Assembly (NCBI GenBank): GCA_015655415.1
Contig: JAATFB010000066.1
Location: forward strand, 1-64,000
DNA length: 64,000 nt
Source of the DNA: Actinomycetales bacterium
GTDB taxonomy: Bacteria > Actinomycetota > Actinomycetes > Actinomycetales > Microbacteriaceae
Reading direction: 5' to 3'
The position numbers were made by a program, and so were the translations under genes. Below the pieces are notes generated by a model. The model saw only the letters and a list, made by a program, of their open reading frames with translations, was not told the DNA's origin and did not search any database. Of the stretch, positions 26,092 through 34,842 are shown piece after piece. Positions within the stretch are counted from its first letter, which is position 1. Every line of letters starts with the position of its first letter.

Positions 26092-26610
26092 CTACACGTC
26101 GTCGTACGAGGCCGTCGGCGTGATGACGCCGCGCGCCAGCGTGTGGAAGTGCAGGTTGAAGCCGAGCACGGCCGGCGTCGACTCCGGATCGAGATCCAGG
26201 CGGTCGACGTCGACGGCGTGCACGACCACGTGATAGCGGTGCACGCCCGTGCCCTCCGGCGGCTCGGCGCCCGTGTAGCCGGGCTGGCGCAGCTCGTTCT
26301 TCAGCTGGACGGCTCCGGCGGGAAGGGAGCCGTCGGCGCTGCCCGCGCCCCGCTCCAGCGATGTCACGTCCGCCGGGATGTTGTAGACCGCCCAGTGCCA
26401 GAAGCCCGAGCCGGTCGGGGCGTCCGGATCGTGGATCGTCACCGCGAAGCTCTTCGTGCCTTCCGGGAATCCGCTCCACGACAGCTGCGGCGAGACGTTG
26501 CCGCCGCTGGCGCGGAACGGCGCCGCGATGGGATGCCCGTCCGCGACGTCCTCGCTGGTCACGGTGAACGATGGAACGGCTCCGAACCGCTCGTACGGGT
26601 CTTCGGCCAC
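26092..26610 (-). CDS. YbhB/YbcL-family phosphatidylethanolamine-binding protein (PEBP)
   Basis: This 172-residue protein matches bacterial Raf-kinase-inhibitor-like PEBP proteins: GNVSPQLSWSGFPEGTKSFAV near residue 37, HDPDAPTGSGFWHWAVYNIP near 62, and the C-terminal GVHRYHVVVHAVD. These residues build the ligand pocket of the family. The biochemical role of bacterial members is poorly defined. The start is GTG 26610 after AGGAGG. It ends 36 bp before the dipeptidase gene begins in the same direction, but its own RBS and the preceding repeat array suggest independent expression. Confidence 0.92.
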   Translation of the reverse strand: MAEDPYERFGAVPSFTVTSEDVADGHPIAAPFRASGGNVSPQLSWSGFPEGTKSFAVTIHDPDAPTGSGFWHWAVYNIPADVTSLERGAGSADGSLPAGAVQLKNELRQPGYTGAEPPEGTGVHRYHVVVHAVDVDRLDLDPESTPAVLGFNLHFHTLARGVITPTASYDDV

Positions 26611-26688
26611 GATGTGTCCTCCTGTGCTTGTGGTGCGCAGTTGGAACCCTACGCCCGCCGCACGGCGTGCAGGTGGACGGGCGGAGCG

Positions 26689-26804
26689 GGTCTCGACAGG
26701 CTCGACCGGCGGGACCCGGGCTCGACAGGCTCGACCGGCGGGACGTGCGGGCGCGGGTCTCGACAGGCTCGACCGACGGGACGTGCGGTCTCGACCGGCG
26801 GGGT
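26689..26804 (+). repeat. Dispersed-repeat array D (four copies, GGTC/GACC variant)
   Basis: Units GGTCTCGACAGGCTCGACC start at about 26689 and 26756; a 5'-variant copy starts at about 26718 and a shortened copy (GGTCTCGACCGGCGG) at about 26788. Compared with arrays A and C both arms have changed (GGTT...AACC to GGTC...GACC), which preserves pairing. It fills the gap between the mannose synthase stop and the PEBP gene. Confidence 0.88.
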
Positions 26805-26809
26805 CGGGG

Positions 26810-27559
26810 TCAGCCGGCGGGAGCCGGGTCCTTCGTGATCGCACGATGTATCCGGGCCGGCAGCGAGCTGACCGCCCAGCCGGTGACGCGCAGCATCGCC
26901 TCCGCGACGATCGCGCCCGACATCTTCGAACGTCCCCGCTCCCGTTCCGCGAAGGTGATCGGCACCTCCCGGATGCGCAGCCCCGCGACCCTCGCATGCC
27001 ACAGCATGTCGATCTGGAAGCAGTAGCCCTGGCTGAGCACCTCGTCGAGGGCGAGGCGCGCGAGCGCGGCGGACGTGAACACACGGTAGCCGCCGGTCAT
27101 GTCACGCACCGGCACGCCGAGGGCGAAGCGGGCGTACGCGCTGCCCCCGCGGGAGAGCATCCGGCGCCACAGCGGCCAGCCGACCACCCCTCCGCCGGGG
27201 ACCCAGCGCGACCCGACGACCACGTCGGCGGAGCCCAGGGCCTCCAGCAGGCTCGGCAACTGCTCCGGACGGTGCGAGCCGTCGGCGTCCATCTCCACGA
27301 CCACGTCGTGACCGTGCGCCAGCGCCCAGCGCATCCCGTCCCGGTAGGCCGCGCCCAGCCCCTCCTTGCCCGGACGGTGGAGCACGTGCACCGATTGGTC
27401 GTGCGCGGCCAGCTCGTCGGCGATCGCGCCCGTGCCATCCGGCGACGCGTCGTCGACGACGAGCACGGTGGCCTCGGGCACCGCGCTGCGCACGCGACCC
27501 ACGATCCAGGCGATGTTCTCCGCCTCGTCATAGGTCGGGATGATGACGGCCAGGTTCAC
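26810..27559 (-). CDS. ppm1: Polyprenol monophosphomannose synthase
   Basis: This 249-residue family-2 glycosyltransferase transfers mannose from GDP-mannose to polyprenyl phosphate. The N terminus LAVIIPTYDEAENIAWIVGRV, nucleotide-binding VVDDASPDGTGAIAD and the catalytic EMDADGSHRPEQLP are typical DPM1/Ppm1 motifs, followed by GSRWVPGG. No polytopic membrane domain is attached, so it is the single-domain form. The GTG start overlaps the upstream mannosyltransferase by 4 bp, tying synthesis of the lipid donor to an enzyme that should use it. The C terminus (PAG) and stop read into a degenerate copy of repeat array D. Confidence 0.9.
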   Translation of the reverse strand: MNLAVIIPTYDEAENIAWIVGRVRSAVPEATVLVVDDASPDGTGAIADELAAHDQSVHVLHRPGKEGLGAAYRDGMRWALAHGHDVVVEMDADGSHRPEQLPSLLEALGSADVVVGSRWVPGGGVVGWPLWRRMLSRGGSAYARFALGVPVRDMTGGYRVFTSAALARLALDEVLSQGYCFQIDMLWHARVAGLRIREVPITFAERERGRSKMSGAIVAEAMLRVTGWAVSSLPARIHRAITKDPAPAG

Positions 27560-29346
27560 GACGACGATCCTCTCGCAAAAAGGTAGACGACATCCCTGTG
27601 CAGTCGATAGGCGTGGACGGGCACGAAGCCCAGCGCCCGCAGCTCGGACATCCGTACGTGCTCTCCCGTGGACGTGACGAGGCCGTCCTTGTCAGGGCCC
27701 CGATACTCCACGAGCCACACCCGTCCGTCGCCCGCCTCGAGCCTCGAGCCGACCTCGGGGATCGTGTACGCCTTGTCCCACAGCGAGTCGCGCGCCACGT
27801 AGGGGATCTCGAGCGCGACGTCGACGACGTTCCGGAACTGCTCCGGATACAGATGCATCGCCAGCCGCGGTCGCCGCGACGGCCGCGTGGTCTCGTCGAA
27901 GACGATGTCGTCCCCCGGGCGCGAGTGGTCCTGGATGACGGCCGCGACCTCCGCCCAGTCGCTCCCGCCGTTCTTCGCATAGGGATCGCGTTGGGCGGCG
28001 TAGGTGGGTGCGGCGAGCGCCGCGACGAGCACGACACCGGCGAGGGCCACGACCCGCATCCGCCGGGCCGCCGACGAGCGCGGCCGCCACCGCAGAAGCG
28101 TCCACCCGGCCGTCGCGTCCAGCGCGAAGGCCATCAGGAGGGCGAGCGCCGGGGTCGTGAACGACATGTATCGCACCGTGTAGGCCGGCACGACGGCGTT
28201 CACCGCGAGCAGGGCGAGCGGGGGAAGCGCGAACCAGGCCGCCGACAGGACGAGAAGGCGCGCACGGTCGGCGCGCAGAGCCCCGCCGGACCCCGTCGCG
28301 ACGCGAGACGGACGCGCCGGAGCGTGCTCGCCGTACGACCCGCCGGCGGCCGGTCCCGGCATCCGAACGAGGATGGCACGGCGCCGACGCCACAGCACGA
28401 CACCGGCGACGGCGAGGCCGATGACCGCCGCCCAGGCGAGCACGGCCACCGCCCCGTTGTAGTCGAACCACTGGGCGACCGTGAACGTGTAGAGATCCAC
28501 GCCGGGATGCCTGCCGAGGAACTTGATCTGCCCGCGCTCCTTCAATGCGAACGCCTCCACCGGCACCGCCAGGAGCACGCCGCCGATCGTCGCGACCGCC
28601 CAGCGCACGATAACGGCGCGGAGCCCGCGGACGTCCTGCGCCGCGGATCGGTGCGGATGCGCCACGGCCCCGAGCACGGCGCGCCAGCGTCCCCGGCACT
28701 CCCACAGCAGGAGCGCCGCGAACGGGAGCACGAGCAGCGCGAGGTAGAGGAAGACGTAGATGCACGCGGCATAGCCCGCGGCGAAACCGACCCATGCCGG
28801 CAGGGAACGAGAGCCCCGCGTCACCAGCCGGAGGAACAGCACGCACAGCCAGACCGCGCACGCCGTGCTCAGCGCGTAGGAGCGCACCTCGGCGCCCATG
28901 TAGGTGGTCCGTGGAAGCACGGCGAAGACGAGCGCCGCGACGAGCGCCACGCGCACGCCGGCACGCCGGCACGCCAGCACGACGATCCCGGCCGCGGCGA
29001 CCCCGACCGCGATCGCGCTCGGCAGCCTGGTGGCGAGCGGGGACGCCCCGAAGACGTCGATCCACAGGTGCAGCAGCGCGTAATAGGTGCCGTGCACGGC
29101 ATCCACCCGGCCGAGCTCGTGAAGCAGCGAGGGCCACGGCCGTTCGGCGGACATGATGCTCGCCGCCTCGTCACCCCAGAACGACGGGATCCACGAGCCC
29201 GCAAAGGAGACGACGAACGCCACGAGGCCGACGAGGGCCGCGACGACGGCCGGACGCTCCGGCATCCACGTCGTCGGCGCAACCCGAGTCCGCTCCTGCG
29301 CGGAGGCGACCGGGCGCCCGGCGTGGCCCACGTCCGTGCTCGTCAT
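27556..29346 (-). CDS. Polytopic GT-C glycosyltransferase (ArnT/PMT-like)
   Basis: This ~596-residue integral membrane protein has about ten hydrophobic helices and a C-terminal soluble region. After helix 1 comes the GT-C acidic motif in SFWGDEAAS, and a loop carrying HGTYYALLHLWIDVFG, as in lipid-linked mannosyltransferases. It probably transfers mannose from polyprenol-phosphate-mannose, supplied by the next gene in the operon, to an extracytoplasmic acceptor (protein or cell-wall glycan). Two ATGs (29349, 29346) follow a GGGGAGG; spacing favours 29346. The acceptor is unknown. Confidence 0.85.
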   Translation of the reverse strand: MTSTDVGHAGRPVASAQERTRVAPTTWMPERPAVVAALVGLVAFVVSFAGSWIPSFWGDEAASIMSAERPWPSLLHELGRVDAVHGTYYALLHLWIDVFGASPLATRLPSAIAVGVAAAGIVVLACRRAGVRVALVAALVFAVLPRTTYMGAEVRSYALSTACAVWLCVLFLRLVTRGSRSLPAWVGFAAGYAACIYVFLYLALLVLPFAALLLWECRGRWRAVLGAVAHPHRSAAQDVRGLRAVIVRWAVATIGGVLLAVPVEAFALKERGQIKFLGRHPGVDLYTFTVAQWFDYNGAVAVLAWAAVIGLAVAGVVLWRRRRAILVRMPGPAAGGSYGEHAPARPSRVATGSGGALRADRARLLVLSAAWFALPPLALLAVNAVVPAYTVRYMSFTTPALALLMAFALDATAGWTLLRWRPRSSAARRMRVVALAGVVLVAALAAPTYAAQRDPYAKNGGSDWAEVAAVIQDHSRPGDDIVFDETTRPSRRPRLAMHLYPEQFRNVVDVALEIPYVARDSLWDKAYTIPEVGSRLEAGDGRVWLVEYRGPDKDGLVTSTGEHVRMSELRALGFVPVHAYRLHRDVVYLFARGSSS

Positions 29347-29566
29347 CATGCCCTCCCCCCGGCGTGTCCGTCGCGTGCGATCCGTCCTGCGGGGCGCAGA
29401 CCGCACCACCCGATCGGATGACCCCAGCCCACAGCGCCGCTCTGAGCGTTTCCCCGCATGAGTGCGAACGGTGCGTGAACTTCTTCTCAGAAGTGCGCCA
29501 CCTGTGCGTCACCTCAGATCCGCGGGGCGCCGGCGAGGCATCGCCGGACGACCGCCCCCCGTGCCG

Positions 29567-30268
29567 CTACGCCTCGACCCGAGCCTCGGGCACCGGGCCG
29601 CCGGTCACCACCTGGCCCCACACGGCCACGGCGATGACGATCGCGGAGGAGACGAGGAGCCCGATCGCCCGATCCGCGTGCACCGCGGCGGCCCCGACGA
29701 TCGCGCCCAGGCCGATCAGGGCGACCGCGCCGGCACGCCGCGCCCACGGCTGTCCCTTGCCTCCGCCGAACACCGAGTCGGCGGCGAGACCCGCCAAGGT
29801 CGAGGTGACGACGACCGTGGTGACGTCCTTCACCGAGATGTGACGGGCGGTCGCGGCCTGCGCGCCCATGGCGAGCCCGAGCATCCCCGTGACGATCCAC
29901 TGCACCGTCTGGTCCTCCCGCGGGCCGGCCGAGAAGAGCACGACGGCGGCCGCGAGCAGCAACGCCCCGACGCCGCCGAACGCCGTCGTCGACAGCCGGG
30001 TCCAGCCCGCGGGGACCGGCCGGAGCATCCGGCCGCCGATCGCGGCGCCCGCCATGAAGCAGATCAGGGCGATGACGGGGCCGACGACCGGCAGGTCGTC
30101 GGCCCCCAGCAGCGCCATGCCCAGGATGACGACGTTGCCGGTCATGTTGCCCGTGAACACGCGATCCAGCCCGAGATAGCCCACCGCGTCCACGACGCCG
30201 GTGGAGAAGGTGAGCGCCAGCATCAACGCCAGGTGCGTGCGCTCGTGCGTCCCCCACTGCTGGGCCAT
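29567..30268 (-). CDS. YoaK-family (DUF1275) membrane protein
   Basis: This 233-residue protein has about six hydrophobic helices and the DUF1275 signature near the start: GVVDAVGYLGLDRVFTGNMTGNVV, followed by the second half with MGAQAATARHISVKDVTTVVVT. Function is not established; the family is a small, widespread membrane group. ATG 30268 is preceded by GGGAGGA with good spacing, so it is a leadered message. It is divergent from the aldose epimerase gene (136 bp between starts). Confidence 0.88.
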   Translation of the reverse strand: MAQQWGTHERTHLALMLALTFSTGVVDAVGYLGLDRVFTGNMTGNVVILGMALLGADDLPVVGPVIALICFMAGAAIGGRMLRPVPAGWTRLSTTAFGGVGALLLAAAVVLFSAGPREDQTVQWIVTGMLGLAMGAQAATARHISVKDVTTVVVTSTLAGLAADSVFGGGKGQPWARRAGAVALIGLGAIVGAAAVHADRAIGLLVSSAIVIAVAVWGQVVTGGPVPEARVEA

Positions 30269-30392
30269 CCGGTCCTCCCATCGTCCGGCGCGGTCGCCGC
30301 GTGCTCTCGATCACACCACAGAACCGAAAGGCCGCCGGCGAACCGGTGCGCCACACGACGCGGCGATCGGTCGGCGGCCGGCGCGCATCCTC

Positions 30393-30398
30393 CAGAAT
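30393..30398 (+). promoter_or_regulatory. -10 box of aldose epimerase gene, predicted leaderless
   Basis: CAGAAT lies 6 nt before GTG 30405. Confidence 0.5.
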
Positions 30399-30404
30399 GG
30401 AGCG

Positions 30405-31343
30405 GTGAGCATCCCACTCTCGGGCACCCTGGTCGACCTCGTGCACGGCGACTATCGCGCATCCGTCGCCTCGGTCGGCGCGTCGCTGCGATCGCTGTCG
30501 CACGCCGGTCGCGACCTCGTCGTCCCCTTCGCCGCCGAGAGGCCCCGGCCGTTCTTTCGCGGCGCGACGCTGGCGCCCTGGCCGAACCGCGTCGTCGACG
30601 GACGCTACACGTTCGACGGCGTGCAGCAGCAGCTGGCGCTCACCGAGCCCGAGCGAGGCAACGCCCTGCACGGCCTGGCCGCGTGGCTCGACTTCGACGT
30701 GCGCGACCGCGGCGCCGACTTCGCGCAGCTGTCGGCGACGATCCAGGCGCAACAGGGCTACCCGCACCGCATCGAGGTCACCGTGGGCTTCCGGCTCGGC
30801 GACGACGGGCTCCGCTCGACGGTGACCGCACGGAACACCGGGGCCGACGCCGCCCCGTTCGGCACCGCGCCGCACCCGTACCTCGTCGCCGGGCCCGGCC
30901 GGGTCGACGACTGGACCCTCACCCTGCCGGCGGACAAGGTGCTGGCCGTGACGCCGGACCGGCTCTCGCCGCTCGGGCTCGCCGATGTCGCCGGCATCGC
31001 CGAGGGGGTGCCCTGGCCGGGCGCCTTCGACTTCCGCCGTGCTCGCACCATAGGAGACCTGTTCATCGACCACGCGTTCACCGGCCTGGCGCGGGACGCC
31101 TCGGGCACGGCATCCGTCGTGCTCCTCGCCCGGGACGGCCGTGGTGTCGCCATGCGGTGGGACGCCGCCTGCCCATGGGTGCAGATCCACACCGCCGACC
31201 AGCCCGATCCCGCGGTCAGTCGTCTGGGCCTCGCCGTCGAGCCCATGACCTGTCCGCCCGACGCCTTCAACACCGGCACCGACCTCATCGTGCTGCAGCC
31301 CGGCGAGACGGCGACCGCAGGGTGGACGATCTCCGCCGCCTGA
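30405..31343 (+). CDS. Aldose 1-epimerase family protein
   Basis: This 312-residue protein belongs to the galactose mutarotase family, which interconverts sugar anomers. GATLAPWPNRVVDGRYTFDG near residue 50 is the substrate-loop signature, NALHGLAAW carries the first histidine, GTAPHPYL the second, and AVEPMTCPPDAFN the catalytic glutamate. The GTG 30405 start follows a -10 box by 6 nt; the long upstream ORF extension lacks domain content. It is close to the LssY-like gene (convergent) and 3 kb from the sugar-uptake cluster, so a role with an imported pentose is possible but unproven. Confidence 0.9.
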   Translation: MSIPLSGTLVDLVHGDYRASVASVGASLRSLSHAGRDLVVPFAAERPRPFFRGATLAPWPNRVVDGRYTFDGVQQQLALTEPERGNALHGLAAWLDFDVRDRGADFAQLSATIQAQQGYPHRIEVTVGFRLGDDGLRSTVTARNTGADAAPFGTAPHPYLVAGPGRVDDWTLTLPADKVLAVTPDRLSPLGLADVAGIAEGVPWPGAFDFRRARTIGDLFIDHAFTGLARDASGTASVVLLARDGRGVAMRWDAACPWVQIHTADQPDPAVSRLGLAVEPMTCPPDAFNTGTDLIVLQPGETATAGWTISAA

Positions 31344-31419
31344 ACCGCGTGCCCGCCCGCGCGGCGCGGTGGCTGCCGAAGGGGGTCCCCCTTGGCCGCG
31401 ACGGGCCCCAGCCCGCCCC

Positions 31420-32877
31420 TCACCCCGCCTGGCGCGACGCCCGCCTCGCCGAGCGCCGTTCGATCCGCAGGTAACGGATCCGGCGCGCCCAGGCGCTGGA
31501 CCGCTCGGACGACAGCGCCAGCAGCACGAGGATGTCCAACGGGAGGCCCAGCAGGTTGGCCCGCAGGCTCACCTGAGGACCCCCGTTGAAGTAGTCGACG
31601 GCCGCGGCGATCACGGCGATCGCGCTCAGCGTCATCGCGAGGATCCGCGCCCAGTTGCTGCCGCGGAAGATCAGGCCGATCAGCCCGACCTGCACGAGCA
31701 GTCCGGCGCCCGTGAACGCGAGGGTGATGACCGCCCCCAACTCGGCGACGTGGTGCAGCAGAGGGTGGGGGACCCCGTCGAGGTCGACGATGAACGACTG
31801 CACGTAGCTGTCCCAGTGCGCCGCGGTCACCACCAGGAACACGACCCCTGCCAGGACGCGAAGAGCAAGGAGCGCGCAGCCGAGCACGATCGAGGTCGGT
31901 CGGCGGTCGGCGGCGGTCTGGACGACGTCGGCCTCCCTCTCGAACTCGGAGCGGGCCCGAACGCCGCGCAGGTCGACGACCGGCAGGTCGCCGTCGGTGA
32001 TGATGGAGTCGCCGCCCCCGTTCCTGGAGTGGTAGCCGGTCGAGAAGTCCTCGATCAGCCCGACCCGCACGGCCGGGTCCGCCGACGAGACCGAGCTGAC
32101 CACGTGGTCGCGCTCGATGTCGGTGTTCGCGTCGATCTTGTGCGTGACCTGCAGCGTGAACAGCGAGAGGCCGACCCGCCGGTCGAAGGTGGCCGCGCCG
32201 AGCCACTCGGCGCGCTCGCCGCCGGGAAGCCGCCAGTCGTCGGGGCAACGCCAGAACCGCACGTGATGACGCTTCGCCGGGTTGCCCAGCACCTCCTGCT
32301 GGTAGGCCAGATCCTGCTGCCGTCCGAACAGGAGGAGAGGGCTGACCGGTGCCTCGTCGTAGCTGCGGCGCATCAGGGTCGCCACCACGATGCGCCAGCT
32401 CGAGCGCAGGGTCACCGGGTCGGCGCGCACCCAGCCGGCCTCCTCCATCACGGTCTCGAGCTGAGCCTGCGATCCCAGCAGCGCGAGGTTGACCGGGTCG
32501 CCGAGCAGGCCGTCGCTGGTGCGGGCGCGGCCGATGAAGTAGTCCGGCACGTAGATCCGAGTGAGGATGCTGTGCAGCCTCGGGAGCACGAGGTACGCCA
32601 GCAGCGCCCAGAACAGCACGAAGAAGAGGACGAGCCCCCAGCCCCAGCTGAAGCTCTCCGACGCCAGCAGCCAGGCGAGCCAGATCGATGCCGCCGTGGC
32701 CAGCACGAAGTACGCGTAGTCGATCGCTCTGGCCAGGCGCACCCGGTAGAGCCGTGCCGGCCGTTTGCGCGGCTCGGGCTCGACGCCGCCCTCGAGGGCT
32801 CCGGGAGGCGTCATGGCCTCCCTGGAGGGCGTCGCGGCCGCTCCAGGGGTCGCCGATTGCACCTCGCGTGCCGACAT
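31420..32877 (-). CDS. LssY C-terminal domain membrane protein
   Basis: This ~485-residue protein has two N-terminal transmembrane helices (YAYFVLATAASIWLAWLLA; LVLFFVLFWALLAYLVL), a soluble central LssYc-like region (LETVMEEAGWVRADPVTL, SYDEAPVSPLLLFGR, HHVRFWRCP) and four C-terminal helices. LssYc domains accompany PAP2/DedA-type membrane proteins, but their function is not settled. I prefer ATG 32877, 7 nt after TAGCAT; ATG 32886 in the same frame overlaps that box. The gene stands alone between the epimerase (convergent) and the GntR gene (divergent). Confidence 0.75.
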   Translation of the reverse strand: MSAREVQSATPGAAATPSREAMTPPGALEGGVEPEPRKRPARLYRVRLARAIDYAYFVLATAASIWLAWLLASESFSWGWGLVLFFVLFWALLAYLVLPRLHSILTRIYVPDYFIGRARTSDGLLGDPVNLALLGSQAQLETVMEEAGWVRADPVTLRSSWRIVVATLMRRSYDEAPVSPLLLFGRQQDLAYQQEVLGNPAKRHHVRFWRCPDDWRLPGGERAEWLGAATFDRRVGLSLFTLQVTHKIDANTDIERDHVVSSVSSADPAVRVGLIEDFSTGYHSRNGGGDSIITDGDLPVVDLRGVRARSEFEREADVVQTAADRRPTSIVLGCALLALRVLAGVVFLVVTAAHWDSYVQSFIVDLDGVPHPLLHHVAELGAVITLAFTGAGLLVQVGLIGLIFRGSNWARILAMTLSAIAVIAAAVDYFNGGPQVSLRANLLGLPLDILVLLALSSERSSAWARRIRYLRIERRSARRASRQAG

Positions 32878-32884
32878 ACTGCTC

Positions 32885-32890
32885 ATGCTA
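32885..32890 (-). promoter_or_regulatory. -10 box of the LssY-like gene
   Basis: On the minus strand TAGCAT lies 7 nt before ATG 32877, supporting a leaderless start there. Confidence 0.45.
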
Positions 32891-33036
32891 CGGGTCGTTC
32901 GGCCGCCGCATCGGGCCGGCAACGGGGCGGGGCCTCTGCGACACCGCCGGCATGAGGCGGTGCCGGCCACCGACCGCCCGCTGGCGCTCGGTCGGACGCC
33001 GCCCGTGCACTCGTGCGCGAAGCATCTTCGCCCGGG

Positions 33037-33042
33037 TACGCT
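33037..33042 (+). promoter_or_regulatory. -10 box of the GntR regulator gene, predicted leaderless
   Basis: TACGCT lies 6 nt before ATG 33049. Confidence 0.55.
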
Positions 33043-33048
33043 CTCGAC

Positions 33049-33804
33049 ATGCCCGCGTTCAGCGAGAACGACCCTCTGAACATCCGACTCGAGCTCGAGT
33101 CGGTGCCGCCCGGCTCGCCCGCGTCCGTGGTCGCGCGCCAGCTCGTGCAGCTGCTCACCGCGGGGGACCTGGCGCCGGGCTCACGCCTTCCCGCAGAACG
33201 AATCCTGGCCGAGCGCCTCGGGGTCGGGCGCTCAGCGGTCCGTGAGGCGCTCGCAGCACTGGAGATCCTCGGCATCGTCCAGGTTCGGCCGGGCTCGGGC
33301 ACGTATCTGCGCGGCGGCACCTCCGAGCTGCTGCCGACGACCCTGTCGTGGGGGCTCATGCTGGCATCCGACCGAACGCACGAGTTGCTGGAGGTCCGCT
33401 CGTCGCTCGAGCGGACGGCGGCGGCCCTGGCCGCCGCCCGCGCGACGGATAGCGAACTCGACCGCCTGAAGCAGTATCTGGAGCGGCAGGCCGCGAGTCT
33501 CGGTGATCCCAAAGCCTTCATCGACGCCGATGTCCGCTTCCATGTGCACATCGCCCGGATCGCGAGCAACGAGGTGCTCGCCGACCTCCTGCAGAGCCTT
33601 CGGTCGCTTCTGCGCGTTTGGGCGGACCGCGGTGTGAGGACTCGTGCCGGTAGCGAGGCCGCCTACGAGGAACACCGGCGCGTCTACGAGGCGATGCGGC
33701 GCCGAGACATCTCGGGCACGGAGGCCGCGATGCACGAGCACATGGAGACCGCGAGCACACGTATCCTCTCCGCGAGCGAGGAACCCGCCGTCGCGTCGAG
33801 GTGA
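33049..33804 (+). CDS. GntR-family regulator, FadR (FCD) subfamily
   Basis: This 251-residue regulator has an N-terminal winged helix (about 20-85; GSRLPAERILAERLGVGRSA, LEILGIVQVRPGSGTYL) and a C-terminal all-helical FCD domain with metal/ligand histidines in DVRFHVHIARIASNEV and AAMHEHME. FCD regulators commonly respond to sugar acids and organic acids. It ends 27 bp from the convergent sugar-transport operon, so it is the best local candidate to control that operon and the apionate genes. No target site can be proven. ATG 33049 follows a TACGCT box by 6 nt; the ORF track adds 12 upstream codons. Confidence 0.9.
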   Translation: MPAFSENDPLNIRLELESVPPGSPASVVARQLVQLLTAGDLAPGSRLPAERILAERLGVGRSAVREALAALEILGIVQVRPGSGTYLRGGTSELLPTTLSWGLMLASDRTHELLEVRSSLERTAAALAAARATDSELDRLKQYLERQAASLGDPKAFIDADVRFHVHIARIASNEVLADLLQSLRSLLRVWADRGVRTRAGSEAAYEEHRRVYEAMRRRDISGTEAAMHEHMETASTRILSASEEPAVASR

Positions 33805-33831
33805 TCCACGCGTCGTCGGAGCGTTCCGGCG

Positions 33832-34842
33832 TCAGCGCCTCGCGTCCGCGGCCGGCTGGATGTCCAGCTGCTCCGTCGTCGGGGCGGCCGCACGGCGGGC
33901 CCCGCGGCGAACGCCCGCCGTTCCCCCTGCCAGGAACAGCACCGCAAGCACGAGCAGCCCCTTGAGGATGTTCTGCCCGGCAAGGTTCCATCCGATGAGG
34001 TTGAGAAACGAGTCCAGCAGGATGAAGAACAGCGCCCCTCCCCAGACACCGGCGGGGACCGCGCGACCGCCCGAGATGAGCGTGCCGCCGATGACCACGA
34101 CGGCGATCGAGTCGAGCTGGTAGGTCGTCCCCAGATCAGCGGTCGGCGCGATGTAAGTCGCAAGGAGCGCACCGGCGAGGCCGGAGAGGAGTCCGGAGGC
34201 GAAGTAGGTGCTCGCAGTGACCCAGGCCGTCGGAACGCCGGCCAGCTCCGCAGCCCTCCCGTTCTGCCCCGCGGCGAGGAGCCAGCGGCCAGCCACCGTC
34301 CGGTGCAGCGCGACGGCCAGCAGAACGCTGAAGGCGGCCGTCATGATCGCGATCACCGGTATTCCTGCGAGCCGCAACCGCAGGAACTCTGAGAGCGCAC
34401 TCGACGGCTCGGCATCGAACCCGTTTGCGAACGTGAGCGTGAACGACGATGCGATGAGTCCGGAAGCGAGGGTCGCGACGATAGGCGGGATCTTGATGAA
34501 CGCGATGGCGATGACGCTAATCGCGGCCACCGCGAGTCCGGTCCCTGCGGCCGCGAGCAGGCCGAGCGTGATCGAGCCCGTTCCGCTCGTCACCGAGACC
34601 GCGACGAACCCGGAGAGGGAGATGACCTGCGGAACCGACACATCGATGTTCCCAGGGCCTGCCGAGATCACGAGCATCTGTCCGGAGCCGACCATCACGA
34701 GGTACGGGGCAAGCGACAGCGCGAGTCCGATGGTCCCGGTCCCGACCGTGTGCGTCGTGGCGAAGATTCCCAGGAGGACGAGCGCGGCGAAGAGGAACGA
34801 CCACGCCCACGGAGGCACGACGAGTCTGCGTGCGAAGTTCAT
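33832..34842 (-). CDS. Monosaccharide ABC transporter permease (RbsC type), second copy
   Basis: This 336-residue integral membrane permease has about nine to ten helices. Family features are MVGSGQMLVISAGPGNIDVSV near residue 50 and VVVIGGTLISGGRAVPAGVWGGALFF near 265, typical of branched-chain/ribose-type permeases. Its ATG overlaps the upstream permease stop (ATGA), so both are co-translated and probably heterodimerise. It closes the operon; the convergent GntR gene follows. The substrate is inferred below to be a branched sugar or sugar acid because of the flanking genes. Confidence 0.9.
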   Translation of the reverse strand: MNFARRLVVPPWAWSFLFAALVLLGIFATTHTVGTGTIGLALSLAPYLVMVGSGQMLVISAGPGNIDVSVPQVISLSGFVAVSVTSGTGSITLGLLAAAGTGLAVAAISVIAIAFIKIPPIVATLASGLIASSFTLTFANGFDAEPSSALSEFLRLRLAGIPVIAIMTAAFSVLLAVALHRTVAGRWLLAAGQNGRAAELAGVPTAWVTASTYFASGLLSGLAGALLATYIAPTADLGTTYQLDSIAVVVIGGTLISGGRAVPAGVWGGALFFILLDSFLNLIGWNLAGQNILKGLLVLAVLFLAGGTAGVRRGARRAAAPTTEQLDIQPAADARR

